64,000 nucleotides of DNA from Methanomassiliicoccus sp. UBA345 (GTDB lineage: Archaea > Thermoplasmatota > Thermoplasmata > Methanomassiliicoccales > Methanomassiliicoccaceae): NCBI GenBank assembly GCA_002504525.1, contig DATD01000002.1, forward strand, positions 114,460 to 178,459. The letters are read 5' to 3'. The translations under genes and the position numbers were made by a program. The first letter of the stretch is position 1. Every line of letters begins with the position of its first letter. The notes under the pieces are model-generated. The model was not told the origin of the DNA, searched no databases, and saw only the letters and a list, made by a program, of their open reading frames with translations. This document shows positions 17,028 through 25,739 of this stretch, piece after piece.

Positions 17028-18075
17028 CCCGTTCCACTTCCCTTACATGGGAGGGATCGAGCATCGCAACCACGAGATAGCGAAGCGGCTTTCGTCGAGG
17101 CACGAGATCATCGTCCTGACGGCCCGGCTTCCCGGAACGGAGGAGGAGGAGGAGATGATGGACGGCTACCGCATCATGCGCCTTCCCTCCCGCTTCATCG
17201 GCGATTACAATCCTCCGTACGTCAACACGCCCGGCGTCCTCGAAGCGCTAGAATCGCTGGACGCTGACGTGGTGGACTTCCATTACCGGTGGGCGCCTTC
17301 GTACACCAGGGCGATGAGGCGATACAACGGCCGGTGGATGTTCACCTTCCACAACACCTACGGCGAGGGGAGCGGCGCCAGCAGGATGCTCAGCACCATC
17401 AACGATGCGCTGTTCTGCCGCCTGATCCACGACCGCCGCACCATCTGCGTCTCGAACTTCGTCCGCGACGACCTGCTGACCCATGGGTTCCGGGAGGAGC
17501 TTACCGATGTGGTGTCGCTCGGCGTCAACATGTACGACGGGGCGACCTCAGAGGAGGACTTCATACTTTTCACCGGGCGGCTGGTCGGCACCAAGGGGGT
17601 AAGATACCTGATCGAGGCCATGCGGTCGGTCGACAGCAGGCTGGTGATCATGGGGCAGGGACCTGAGGCCGAGCGGCTCAAGGCGCTAGCCAAGCGGTTC
17701 GGCGTCGAGGACAAGGTGATGTTCACTGGCCATGTCAGCGAGGAGGAGAAGGTCAGGCTGATGTCGTCGTGCAAGATATTCGCCATTCCATCGCTGTTCG
17801 AGAGCTTCGGCCTGGCCGTGGCGGAGGCGATGACGTACGGCAAGCCAGTGGTGGCGTCTGACGTGGGCGGACTGCCCGAGGTGGTGGGCGACGGCGGCAT
17901 CCTGGTGCCGCCGCGCTCCCCTTCCGACATCGCAGCGGCGCTCAACCGCCTGCTGAAGGACGATGATCTGAGGCACGATATGGGGCAGCGCGCCAAGAGG
18001 CACATCGCCCGCTTCAGCTGGGACAATATCGCGTCGCGGATGGAGCAGATCTATCGGAACGAGGTCAACAAGTAG
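17008..18075 (+). CDS. Glycosyltransferase family 4
   Basis: This 355-residue GT-B enzyme begins RIVQLNPFHFPYMGGIEHRNHEIA, where the G-G-x-E motif marks the acceptor loop. The C-terminal domain has LFTGRLVGTKGVRYLIEAM, the later FTGHVSEEEKVRLM, and the E-x7-E motif FESFGLAVAEAMTYGKPVVA (about 264-283). It overlaps the preceding membrane-protein gene by 20 bases, so the pair is translationally linked. The gene ends in front of a strong inverted repeat. Its N-terminal half resembles that of the glycosyltransferase at 21937, suggesting related acceptors. Confidence 0.85.
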   Translation: MRIVQLNPFHFPYMGGIEHRNHEIAKRLSSRHEIIVLTARLPGTEEEEEMMDGYRIMRLPSRFIGDYNPPYVNTPGVLEALESLDADVVDFHYRWAPSYTRAMRRYNGRWMFTFHNTYGEGSGASRMLSTINDALFCRLIHDRRTICVSNFVRDDLLTHGFREELTDVVSLGVNMYDGATSEEDFILFTGRLVGTKGVRYLIEAMRSVDSRLVIMGQGPEAERLKALAKRFGVEDKVMFTGHVSEEEKVRLMSSCKIFAIPSLFESFGLAVAEAMTYGKPVVASDVGGLPEVVGDGGILVPPRSPSDIAAALNRLLKDDDLRHDMGQRAKRHIARFSWDNIASRMEQIYRNEVNK

Positions 18076-18079
18076 AGGA

Positions 18080-18100
18080 AGCGAGGCGGGATGCCTCGCT
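18080..18100. terminator. Inverted repeat between convergent genes
   Basis: Perfect 8-base stem AGCGAGGC / GCCTCGCT with a 5-base loop, placed in the 42-base gap between the convergent glycosyltransferase and FKBP genes. No T-run follows on either strand, so it may be a bidirectional transcript-end or stability hairpin rather than a classical archaeal T-tract terminator. Confidence 0.5.
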
Positions 18101-18117
18101 CCCGTGCGTTAATGGGT

Positions 18118-19011
18118 TCAGGCGACCGACACCAAGGTGACGGTGAAGGTCAGGACGCGGCCCTTGTGCTCGAGATTGTAGTTCATCACGAAGGTACCGG
18201 CATCGACGTCTATGTCGTCGACGTAGAAGTCATTGAGCTTTCCCTTTCCATACTGGACTCCCGCCTTGTCGTAGCCGCGAACCATGAACTCGTCATCCTC
18301 GGTCAGCTGATGCCTCACCGTGATGTTGCCGCCCTCGATCGATGTGACCTTGACGGTCCAACCACCGGCGTTCGCGGACGAGCATACCTGGTAGGTCTTG
18401 CCGAGCTGGGGGATGAATTCGACCACGACCTTGTTGGATTCCATATGGTACCTCGCTTCAATGCCCAGCCTGGCGTGGTTCGCATTGTTGACTCCGCTGG
18501 TAACAGGATCATGGCCGAACATCTGCTGGAAAGCCGCCTTGTCCAGGGTCTGCTTGACCGCGATGGTCTCCTCCAGCTGCATGGTCTTTATTAGGCTGGC
18601 ATCCATCGGCCCATAGCCTTGAGCGACCGACACGTTGAACTGCTTGGTCTCTCCGACCTTCATTCCCCGGACGCCCTGGTCGAACCCGGTGATCATCTGA
18701 TACCCGCCCACCGTGAACTCCAGGGGAGCGTATTTGGTCTCATTTCCCCGCAGTGTGAAGAACAGCGATTTGGGAATCGCGGAATCGTTCGCCACGCTCC
18801 ACAGGGAGGTGTCGAACACCCGCCCGTCGTCGAAGCTGCCGATGTAGTTAACCACGACCTTGTCACCGGCCTCCACCCCCTTATCGGGCGAGCCGGCGAT
18901 CAACACGGCATAAGCGCCCACGGTCGAGGTGATCAACAGGAGGACCACTATGACGGCCAATATCGGTTTGGCGGCTGAAGAGTCGCCGAGAATGGATCGA
19001 AAAGATCTCAT
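18118..19011 (-). CDS. Membrane-anchored FKBP-type peptidyl-prolyl isomerase
   Basis: A 297-residue protein with a signal anchor (about residues 15-38, ILAVIVVLLLITSTVGAYAVLI) followed by an FKBP domain. GDKVVVNYIGSFDDGRVFDTS and MITGFDQGVRGMKVGETKQFNV match the core of long-type archaeal FKBPs, which combine prolyl isomerase with chaperone activity. The insert and the second half (about 150-297) correspond to the IF/extra domain of long FKBPs plus an unrecognised C-terminal part. It probably helps fold exported proteins outside the membrane. ATG 19011 is chosen; a TATA-like TTTTAAATC is at about 19041-19050. Confidence 0.86.
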   Translation of the reverse strand: MRSFRSILGDSSAAKPILAVIVVLLLITSTVGAYAVLIAGSPDKGVEAGDKVVVNYIGSFDDGRVFDTSLWSVANDSAIPKSLFFTLRGNETKYAPLEFTVGGYQMITGFDQGVRGMKVGETKQFNVSVAQGYGPMDASLIKTMQLEETIAVKQTLDKAAFQQMFGHDPVTSGVNNANHARLGIEARYHMESNKVVVEFIPQLGKTYQVCSSANAGGWTVKVTSIEGGNITVRHQLTEDDEFMVRGYDKAGVQYGKGKLNDFYVDDIDVDAGTFVMNYNLEHKGRVLTFTVTLVSVA

Positions 19012-19113
19012 CTGAACCCTGCCGGAGAACCTGATGGAGCGATTTAAAACTTGGTAGGAGGAACCCATGAGCGATGCCCAGTGGACTTCGGCATGAGCAT
19101 CCTAAAAAACAAC

Positions 19114-19121
19114 AAATATAT
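19114..19121 (+). promoter_or_regulatory. TATA box for leaderless thrS
   Basis: AAATATAT is centred about 27 bases before the thrS ATG (19145). With archaeal spacing the transcript would begin at or next to the start codon, giving a leaderless message; no ribosome binding site is visible before the ATG. Confidence 0.6.
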
Positions 19122-19144
19122 GTCAGGCGGTACTTGCCCACCTA

Positions 19145-20851
19145 ATGAAGACCCTTTACATTCATTCTGATTACTTGGAGTTCACTGTCAAGAAGGCCAC
19201 CCCAGTTGCTGAACAGATCACCGACGAGCAGAAAGGAGGCCGCTTCGAGGATATCCTGATAGCGTTCATCAGCGTGGAGAAGCAGGACGAGGAGAGCCCC
19301 GACGCAGTCGTGCAGAAGGCCGTGGAAGACCTCGAGGACATCGCCAAGAAGGTGAAGTCCAGACGCGTCGCTCTCTATCCATACGCTCACCTCTCCTCGT
19401 CGCTCGGCTCTCCAGACACGGCCAAGAGGATCCTTCGCGCCATGGAGGAGGCGCTCGCCCAGAAGGACTACGAGGTGCACCGTGTTCCGTTCGGCTGGTA
19501 CAAGGCGTTCAAGATCAGCTGCAAGGGCCATCCTCTCTCTGAACTATCTCGCGAGATAAGGATCGAAGGAAAAAAGGCCGAATCGGAGGACATCGATCCA
19601 GCGGCGCTGCTCAAGAGAATCTCCAAATCCAGGCTGAGCAAGGAGAAGCTCAAGGAGAACGATCACCGGATCATCGGGCAGAAGCTCGACCTGTTCTCCT
19701 TCTACGACGTAGCGCCGGGCATGGTGTTCTGGCACCCCAAAGGGCTGGTGGTTAGGAACGCGCTCATCGACCTATCGAGAAAGGAGCACCGCAAGGCCGG
19801 CTACCAGGAGATCAAGACCCCGCAGGTGATGAGCGACATACTGTGGAAGGTCTCAGGGCACTGGGCGCACTACAAGGACAATATCTTCCTAACCAAGTAC
19901 GACGACCGGCAGTTCGCCGTCAAGCCCATGAACTGTCCCGGAGGCATCCTGGTGTTCAACAGCCGGGAGCGGAGCTACCGTGAGCTGCCGCTACGCATGC
20001 TGGAGTTCGGGGAGGTCCACCGCGTGGAGCTGTCAGGCGTGCTGTCCGGCCTGTTCAGGGTCATCCAGTTCACCCAGGATGATGCGCACATCTATTGCAT
20101 GGAAGAGCAGATGGAGAAGGAGATCGGCGCGGTGATCGACCTCGTGGACCGGTTCTACAAGATATTCGGGTTCGAGTACCGCATGGAGCTGTCCACCAAG
20201 CCGGAGGGCGCCATGGGCGACCCCGCACTGTGGGAGAAGGCCGAGAGCACCCTGAAGAATGTGCTTAACGCCCGTGGCGTCAAGTTCGAGATCAACGAGG
20301 GCGACGGCGCATTCTACGGCCCCAAGATCGACTTCAAGATCAAGGACTCGCTGGGCCGGGAGTGGCAGACCGCCACCATACAACTGGACTTCCAGATGCC
20401 TGAAAGGTTCCATATCAGGTACGTGGGCGAGGATGGCAAGGAGCACACCCCGATCATGATACACCGGACCGTGTATGGTTCGCTGGAACGTTTCATGGGC
20501 ATCCTTCTGGAGCACCTCAACGGCAACCTGCCGACCTGGATGGCGCCTGTGCAGGTCCGCGTCATATCGTTCCGCGCCGATAACGCCGAGGCCGCCACCA
20601 AGATCCATGATCGGCTGTTCGAGCTGGGGCATAGGGTCGAGCTGGACCTCAGCTATGGCACGGTGGAGGGCAAGATCCGTGACGCCGAGCTGCAGAAGAT
20701 CCCCTATATCCTGGTGATCGGCGACAAGGAGGAGCAGAACGGCACCGTGGCGGTGAGGCGGCATGGAGAGAAGGCGCCCAAGTACGGGGTCAAGTTCGAC
20801 GATTTCGTCGACCAGCTGAGGAACGAGACCGACCTCGGAAGACTCGCCTGA
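19145..20851 (+). CDS. thrS: Threonyl-tRNA synthetase (archaeal type)
   Basis: Charges tRNA-Thr. The 568-residue protein begins with the archaeal N-terminal editing domain (about 1-145, MKTLYIHSDYLEF...), related to D-aminoacyl-tRNA deacylase, which removes serine wrongly attached to tRNA-Thr. The class II catalytic core follows: VKPMNCPGGILVFNSR, FGEVHRVELSGVLSGLFRVIQFTQDDAHIYC (motif 2) and HRTVYGSLERFMGILLEH (motif 3). The C-terminal anticodon-binding domain (about 460-568) contains YILVIGDKEEQNGTVAVR. The domain set is complete and the length is within the archaeal range. tRNA-Thr(TGT) occurs in the same window at 158. Confidence 0.95.
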   Translation: MKTLYIHSDYLEFTVKKATPVAEQITDEQKGGRFEDILIAFISVEKQDEESPDAVVQKAVEDLEDIAKKVKSRRVALYPYAHLSSSLGSPDTAKRILRAMEEALAQKDYEVHRVPFGWYKAFKISCKGHPLSELSREIRIEGKKAESEDIDPAALLKRISKSRLSKEKLKENDHRIIGQKLDLFSFYDVAPGMVFWHPKGLVVRNALIDLSRKEHRKAGYQEIKTPQVMSDILWKVSGHWAHYKDNIFLTKYDDRQFAVKPMNCPGGILVFNSRERSYRELPLRMLEFGEVHRVELSGVLSGLFRVIQFTQDDAHIYCMEEQMEKEIGAVIDLVDRFYKIFGFEYRMELSTKPEGAMGDPALWEKAESTLKNVLNARGVKFEINEGDGAFYGPKIDFKIKDSLGREWQTATIQLDFQMPERFHIRYVGEDGKEHTPIMIHRTVYGSLERFMGILLEHLNGNLPTWMAPVQVRVISFRADNAEAATKIHDRLFELGHRVELDLSYGTVEGKIRDAELQKIPYILVIGDKEEQNGTVAVRRHGEKAPKYGVKFDDFVDQLRNETDLGRLA

Positions 20852-20899
20852 GCTTGCGGCGCTTGGTCAACGATTCCGTAAGAACGAGGGGGCGCCGGG

Positions 20900-21745
20900 T
20901 CAGCCCAGCTCAAAGCTGGTGTTGCCGAACATCCTGTGCAGGGGCGCAACAGGCGGCTGCTTGGTATATATGCGGGCGGTCCGGAAGGTCTCGGTAAGGC
21001 CGAGGTCGCGCGCCATTGCCATACCGTCGGCGTTCGGTTCGGGCACATCGAGGAAGTACGGCTCCCCCGGCACGGTCGACACGAGCCCCCGCAGGACCTT
21101 CTCGGCCGCAGCCCTGTTGTCGGCGAACAGCGGCCCTATCTTGTGGCCCTCCAAGCATCGCCGGATCGCACCATAGGCGTCGATCCTCCCCGCCTGTTGC
21201 GAGATGAGGACGGTGGTGTCCTCCTGCGCGAGGAACGCTCGGAGGAACCGCTCGCGGGGCGCTGGGAAGATGCTGCCATCGTAGCGCACGAGTTCCTCAA
21301 ACGGCAGGTCGGCCAGCGAGGATAGGCCGCCCTCAGGCTCTCCCCCGCCCAGCCCTTTGAAGCGGTGGTTCCAATAGGCGAAGCGAAATCCTTTGCGGAG
21401 GTAGGTGGGCAACATTGCCGGCACGCCGTCCCCTCCGATGTTCCTATCCTTCCCGCATTCCAGCATGTGGCGGATGAGCATCGCGCCGATGCCCTGCCCC
21501 CTAAGGTCCGGCCGCACGACGAGGAAACCGGCGAAGCTCAGGTCGCCGGCGTAGGAGACCAGCGACACCGTTCCCGCCACGGCGCCATCCTTCTCGGCCA
21601 CGAAGAAACCGGTGGGATCGGAGTCATAGAACGCCCCGGCGTCATGGACGCCGGGGTTCCATCCCTCCTCGGCGGCCCATCGTACGGCCAGGTCCATCTC
21701 TTCGCGGGCCATGGGCCTGATCATCACGTCTGGTGGCGCGGTCAT
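20900..21745 (-). CDS. GNAT-family N-acetyltransferase with second C-terminal GNAT-like domain
   Basis: A 281-residue protein. Residues about 8-140 form a GNAT domain whose acetyl-CoA site is VVRPDLRGQGIGAMLIRHML (Q/R-x-x-G-x-G/A type). Residues about 150-281 look like the paired domain seen in YitH/HolE-type acetyltransferases (ISQQAGRIDAYGAIRRCLEGHKIGPLFAD). The substrate is not evident. The ATG at 21745 is used; the longer frame upstream overlaps the promoter region of the divergent glycosyltransferase and is Ser-rich, unlike the protein body. Convergent with thrS. Confidence 0.78.
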   Translation of the reverse strand: MTAPPDVMIRPMAREEMDLAVRWAAEEGWNPGVHDAGAFYDSDPTGFFVAEKDGAVAGTVSLVSYAGDLSFAGFLVVRPDLRGQGIGAMLIRHMLECGKDRNIGGDGVPAMLPTYLRKGFRFAYWNHRFKGLGGGEPEGGLSSLADLPFEELVRYDGSIFPAPRERFLRAFLAQEDTTVLISQQAGRIDAYGAIRRCLEGHKIGPLFADNRAAAEKVLRGLVSTVPGEPYFLDVPEPNADGMAMARDLGLTETFRTARIYTKQPPVAPLHRMFGNTSFELG

Positions 21746-21936
21746 GCTCCCTCCGATGACAATAAGGCGACATATCACCTTCGATGCTCGTCCCGAGGAG
21801 CCGGCCTCTGCATCCGATGCGCTCTCCGACGCTTTTCCCGATCGGTCCTCGGAATGGCATTCCAATGTCAGGGAACCCCGGCGGAGCATTGATTTATATA
21901 TCCATCATTATGGATGGGCCAGGTGAGGTGGATAAG

Positions 21937-23106
21937 TTGAGGATATGCATGCTCGATCCCCTGTTCTTCCCTTACATGGGAGGGACCGAGAAGGTGGTGA
22001 AGGAGGTCGGTTCGCGCCTGGTGCGCAACCATGGCCATGAGGTACAAGTGCTAACCTCCATGATCCCCCAGGCCTACGGCAGGGAGGTCGAAGAGATCGA
22101 CGGCATGGAGGTGGTGCGGTCGCCATCGTTGTATCTGGAACGTCTTCCCGGTTTCCTTCCCCCTCCCTTCACCATCTCTCCCCGGATCCGCAGGGAAATG
22201 CGGACACGGTGCTCTGGTGCCGACGCCTATCACGTGCACAACCGCTTCTGGTACCCCCTATCGACATATCGCGAGGCCAAACAGAAGGGGGCGAAGCTAC
22301 TCCTGACCATACACAACGCCAGGCCGAGGGGCATCTCGAGACAGGTCGACCGGTGGGGCGGCCTGTTCGATGACATCTTCGGGCAGAAGGTGTTCGACCA
22401 GTGCGACCATATCAACTGCGTGAGCAAGGCCACCCTGGAGGGGACCATACCGGAGCGGTTCCGCGGCAGGTCTGGGGTCATCTACAACGGCGTCGACACC
22501 GCCCTGTACCGGCCGGGGCTGGACGCTTCAGAGCTTAGAGGGCGTCTTGGCCTGGGACCGGGACCAATCATCCTGTCCAACGGCCGGCTGGTGGAGCAGA
22601 AAGGATTCCCAACGCTGATCAAAGCGCTGCAGTTGGTGCGCGGGGAGATCGCCGACGCGCAGCTGGTCGTCATCGGACGAGGACCGCTGAAGGACGAACT
22701 GGAAAGAGGCGCGGCCGGCCTGGGGCTGAAGGACGCGCTACGGTTCGTCAGCGGGATCCCGGAAGAGGAGATGCCGTTGTACTACAACATGGCCGAGGTG
22801 TTCGCCCTTCCATCGTACTATGAGCCGAGCGCGGTCGCACTGTACGAGGCGCTGGGATGCGGCAGGCCCATCGTGGCGACGTCGGCCGGCGGCAACCCGG
22901 AGATCGTAACCCCGGAATGCGGTCACATCATTCCCGCCAGGGAACCAGAGGCCATGGCCGAGCGCTTGCTAGAACTGTTGTCCGACCAGGACCTCCGCTG
23001 CTCTATGGGCCAGGCATCAAGGCAGCGGGCAGAGACACTGTTCGATTGGGATGTCATCGCCCGGGAATGGGACCGGACATACCGCGCCCTGGAAGATGCA
23101 ACTTAA
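21937..23106 (+). CDS. Glycosyltransferase family 4
   Basis: A GT-B enzyme of about 389 residues. The N-terminus RICMLDPLFFPYMGGTEKVVKEV carries the G-G-x-E acceptor loop, and the C-terminal domain has ILSNGRLVEQKGFPTLIKAL and the E-x7-E region YEPSAVALYEALGCGRPIVA (about 300-320). Start choice: a TTTATATA box at 21893-21900 puts the transcript start near 21922-21926, and GAGGTGG lies about 6 bases before the TTG at 21937, which gives the usual short GT4 N-terminus. GTG 21928 and ATG 21910 are in-frame alternatives. Substrates unknown; it stands alone, diverging from the GNAT gene. Confidence 0.82.
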   Translation: MRICMLDPLFFPYMGGTEKVVKEVGSRLVRNHGHEVQVLTSMIPQAYGREVEEIDGMEVVRSPSLYLERLPGFLPPPFTISPRIRREMRTRCSGADAYHVHNRFWYPLSTYREAKQKGAKLLLTIHNARPRGISRQVDRWGGLFDDIFGQKVFDQCDHINCVSKATLEGTIPERFRGRSGVIYNGVDTALYRPGLDASELRGRLGLGPGPIILSNGRLVEQKGFPTLIKALQLVRGEIADAQLVVIGRGPLKDELERGAAGLGLKDALRFVSGIPEEEMPLYYNMAEVFALPSYYEPSAVALYEALGCGRPIVATSAGGNPEIVTPECGHIIPAREPEAMAERLLELLSDQDLRCSMGQASRQRAETLFDWDVIAREWDRTYRALEDAT

Positions 23107-23131
23107 AAAAGAAGGGGGGGTGTAGGCCCCC
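23105..23131 (-). terminator. Hairpin plus T-run terminator of the cysteine-rich gene
   Basis: On the minus strand GGGGG (23131-23127) pairs with CCCCC inside 23120-23114, and a run of six T (23110-23105) follows shortly after. It lies directly downstream of the cysteine-rich miniprotein gene. The hairpin-T layout would stop transcription on this strand only. Confidence 0.6.
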
Positions 23132-23145
23132 GAAAGAAAAGGGTT

Positions 23146-23448
23146 TCAGCACGCGTGGCGGTGGCCGGCACATTCCATATGGCGCAGCTGCTCACCATCG
23201 CAGACGCCGTCCTGCACGCAGGCACGATCGCGAAGCATGGTGCCATTACCGTCGCAGTTCTGCAGGCACTCCCCGTCGCAGGACGTGTTGCCGTCGCAGA
23301 GCATGGCGCGTTCACGATCGCCGTTATATGAGACGTTCGCATCGTTCGCATCCGTTTGGCCCGGCCCGGCCGCCAGGGCCGCTCCCGTAAGGAGAAGGGC
23401 GGCCACGAGGCCGACCGCGCCGATTATCAATACATTGGTCGTCTTCAT
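23146..23448 (-). CDS. Exported cysteine-rich miniprotein with CDG repeats
   Basis: A 100-residue precursor. Residues 1-27 form a signal peptide or anchor (VLIIGAVGLVAALLLTGAALAAG), leaving a mature chain of about 73 residues with eight cysteines (C51, C57, C61, C65, C77, C83, C93, C100) and four Cys-Asp-Gly units. The tail is His-rich (MECAGHRHAC). Cysteine and acidic spacing suggests disulfides or metal binding outside the cell; no family is recognised. GGAGGA lies 6 bases before ATG 23448, favouring it over the ATG at 23454. A terminator follows directly. The upstream neighbour on the same strand is a membrane-bound winged-helix protein, a candidate controller. Confidence 0.66.
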   Translation of the reverse strand: MKTTNVLIIGAVGLVAALLLTGAALAAGPGQTDANDANVSYNGDRERAMLCDGNTSCDGECLQNCDGNGTMLRDRACVQDGVCDGEQLRHMECAGHRHAC

Positions 23449-23543
23449 CTGCATTCCTCCCGGATGGTCCGGGACGATTCACCATTGAGTGAAAAAGCAC
23501 TTACCGTTTGCCGCTACAAAGCCTGCAAAGGGTGAGAAAGCAC

Positions 23544-24080
23544 TTAACTGGCCCGGTCGACGGCGATCCGGACCACATTGCCCATTCCCCTCCGCTCCCT
23601 CTCCACCAGGCCCTTTCCCTCCAGCCGATCGAGGACCCGGGAGATCTTGGCATCGGAGAGCTTGGTCCCCTCCACGATGTCCCTCTGCAGCTGTTCCCCT
23701 CCTGCATCCACCAACGAACGGAACACCTCCCTCTCGTCGCCGTTGAGAAGGCGCAGGATTAGCCGCGAGTCGTCGGTCGGGACTTCCGTGGCCGGAGCAG
23801 GGGCCTCGGCGACCTCGGCGGCCTGCACGACCGATCGAACAGGGGGCGAGGGGACCATCGCAGGGACCATGTCCCGGACGAGCAGGAGCACTGCACTCCC
23901 GGCGGCCATGGCCGCGCCGATGACGGCAAGGACGATGTTTAGCACCTCGTAGCCGGAGCGGGTGGGGAACTCCCCCATGTGGCCGCCCCCTTGCGTGACG
24001 GGCGTCAACAGGGCGTATGCGATGAGCGCAAGTCCGCCGAGAAGGACGAGGAGCGCGATCAGGGACCACCTGTTCTTCAT
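23544..24080 (-). CDS. Membrane-anchored winged-helix (MarR-like) transcription regulator
   Basis: A 178-residue protein with two membrane segments (about 5-25 and 45-69), an Ala/Pro/Val linker (about 72-104), and a C-terminal winged-helix domain (about 105-175): LILRLLNGDEREVFRSLVDAGG, LSDAKISRVLDRLEGKGLVERERRGMGNVVRIA. The recognition helix and wing match archaeal MarR-like domains. The domain would face the cytoplasm, so a signal at the membrane could be passed to DNA directly. The cysteine-rich exported gene lies just downstream on the same strand with about 95 bases between. Target genes are not known. Confidence 0.75.
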   Translation of the reverse strand: MKNRWSLIALLVLLGGLALIAYALLTPVTQGGGHMGEFPTRSGYEVLNIVLAVIGAAMAAGSAVLLLVRDMVPAMVPSPPVRSVVQAAEVAEAPAPATEVPTDDSRLILRLLNGDEREVFRSLVDAGGEQLQRDIVEGTKLSDAKISRVLDRLEGKGLVERERRGMGNVVRIAVDRAS

Positions 24081-24138
24081 GCGCCGAGAATAGCGGTAAG
24101 GTCAATATAGCCTTGATGGAAGAAAGGATGGAAGGGGT

Positions 24139-25254
24139 TTAGCCGGACTGGCGGACCAGCTCGGCGATGGCGTCGCCCGCCTGAACGGTGTTGAGCGTTC
24201 CGCCCATGTCGGCGGTCACCAGCTTCTGCTTCATGGCCATCTTGACCGCGAACTCGATCATTCTCCCGATGTCGGGACGGCCCAGCTGATCCATCATGAT
24301 CTTGCCGGCGAGGATGGCCGCGATCGGGTTGGCCTTCCCCTGCCCGGCGATGTCCGGGGCGGACCCGTGCACCGGCTCGAACATCGAGACGCCGCCGGGG
24401 CATATGTTGCCCGATGCGGCCACGCCCAGGCCGCCCATGATCTCCGCGCCTAGGTCGGTGAGGATGTCGCCGAACATGTTCGGACAGGCCACCACGCCGA
24501 AGCGCTCCGGCGCGCGGACCAGCGCCATGGCCATGGCGTCAACGTACATGTACTCGACATCGATGCCATGGGCGGCGGAGCGCTCGTCGAAGACCTTTCT
24601 CCACAGCCCGTACAGGGAGGTGCACACATTGGCCTTGTCGACCGCCGTGACCTTCTCCTTCCCCAGACGCTTGGCGGTCTCGAAGCAGTAGTCGGCGAAC
24701 CGTTCGATGCCGCGGCGGGACATCATCCCGATCTCGAAGGCGAACTCCTGCTCCGACGAGGCCGATGAGGACAGCGTCAGCTCGACATCGTACAGCCCGC
24801 GCTTCAGCCCCATGGTCGCGCTGGCCTTCTTTCCATTCAGCACGCCGCCGGCCCCCATGTAGAGGTCCTCGGTGTTCTCCCTCAGGAACAATATGTCGAA
24901 GTTCTTCTCTCCCTTGAGCGGAGTGTACGGATGCCAGGCCTTGGAAGGCCGGAGATTGACGTACTGGTCGAAGGTTGTGCGCATCTTGATGAGGATGCCC
25001 TTCTCCAGCACCCCGGGCGCCACCCGGGGGTCGCCGATGGCGCCGAAGTACACCGCCTGGCGGCCGCGCATGAACTCGATGTCGTCCTCGGTCAGGAGCT
25101 CGCCGGTGCTAAGATACCGGTCGGAGCCGAGGTCCATATAGTCCAGCTGCAACGTGATGTTCTCCGCGTCGGCCGCGGCCTGGAGGACCTTCACGCCCTC
25201 GGCGATGACCTCCTTGCCGATGCCGTCACCCGGGGCTACCGCGATCCGATACAT
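24139..25254 (-). CDS. Isocitrate/isopropylmalate-type dehydrogenase (LeuB/AksF-like)
   Basis: A 371-residue beta-decarboxylating dehydrogenase: oxidation of a 2-hydroxy-3-carboxy acid with NAD(P) and loss of CO2. It starts RIAVAPGDGIGKEV. The substrate loop is KMRTTFDQYVNLRPSKAW rather than the classic R-x-x-L-x-L-x-x-N-L-R-P of LeuB, and the metal-site region VDAMAMALVRAPERFGVVACPNMFGDILTDL and GSAPDIAGQGKANP are present. Position last in an operon headed by a NifV-like homocitrate synthase suggests homoisocitrate (coenzyme B or aminoadipate route) as substrate; 3-isopropylmalate and tartrate remain possible. ATG 25254 overlaps the preceding small subunit gene by 19 bases. Confidence 0.82.
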   Translation of the reverse strand: MYRIAVAPGDGIGKEVIAEGVKVLQAAADAENITLQLDYMDLGSDRYLSTGELLTEDDIEFMRGRQAVYFGAIGDPRVAPGVLEKGILIKMRTTFDQYVNLRPSKAWHPYTPLKGEKNFDILFLRENTEDLYMGAGGVLNGKKASATMGLKRGLYDVELTLSSSASSEQEFAFEIGMMSRRGIERFADYCFETAKRLGKEKVTAVDKANVCTSLYGLWRKVFDERSAAHGIDVEYMYVDAMAMALVRAPERFGVVACPNMFGDILTDLGAEIMGGLGVAASGNICPGGVSMFEPVHGSAPDIAGQGKANPIAAILAGKIMMDQLGRPDIGRMIEFAVKMAMKQKLVTADMGGTLNTVQAGDAIAELVRQSG

Positions 25255-25739
25255 CTCTTGGCCTCCTTGATGCGGTTCATGAGCCCTCCGGAGCTGATGA
25301 GGTCGCGTATATACTGAGGATACTGGGGGATCGACCACTCCTTGCCATTGCTGTCGTTCCTGACCGTTCCGTGCTCCACGTCGATCGTGATCATATCGCC
25401 CTCGTCGGCCTCGATCTTGGCCTCCACCAGCACCAGGCCGATGTTGATCGAGTTGCGGTAGAAGATGCGGGCGAAGGACTTCGCCACGACCGCTCCGATG
25501 CCGGCGGCCTTGAGGACCAGGGGCGCCTGCTCCCTGGAGGAGCCGGAGCCGAGGTTCTCGCCCGCCACCACGAAGTCGCCGGCGGTGATCTCGTCGTAGA
25601 ACCCGGGCCGGATGTCCTCCATGGCATGCTTGGCCAGCTCGTTCATGTCCAGCGTCTTGAACTTGTACTTCCCGGAGATGACGTAGTCGGTGTTGAGGTT
25701 GTCGCCGAACACGCGCGCTTTTCCGTTGAGCTGGCTCAC
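25236..25739 (-). CDS. Aconitase-family dehydratase small subunit (LeuD/homoaconitase-like)
   Basis: A 167-residue swivel-domain subunit that pairs with the large subunit encoded just upstream to isomerise a 2-hydroxy tricarboxylate or isopropylmalate. NLGSGSSREQAPLVLKAAG is the family signature, and DNLNTDYVISGKYKF is the substrate-loop region, which differs from the I-I-P-x-R-Y-L form of leucine-type LeuD. The start is GTG at 25739, overlapping the large-subunit stop (GTGA), confirmed by family alignment from VSQLNGKARVFGDN. It also overlaps the dehydrogenase start. Whether it serves leucine, lysine or coenzyme B synthesis cannot be proved from sequence. Confidence 0.85.
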   Translation of the reverse strand: MSQLNGKARVFGDNLNTDYVISGKYKFKTLDMNELAKHAMEDIRPGFYDEITAGDFVVAGENLGSGSSREQAPLVLKAAGIGAVVAKSFARIFYRNSINIGLVLVEAKIEADEGDMITIDVEHGTVRNDSNGKEWSIPQYPQYIRDLISSGGLMNRIKEAKRCIGSR

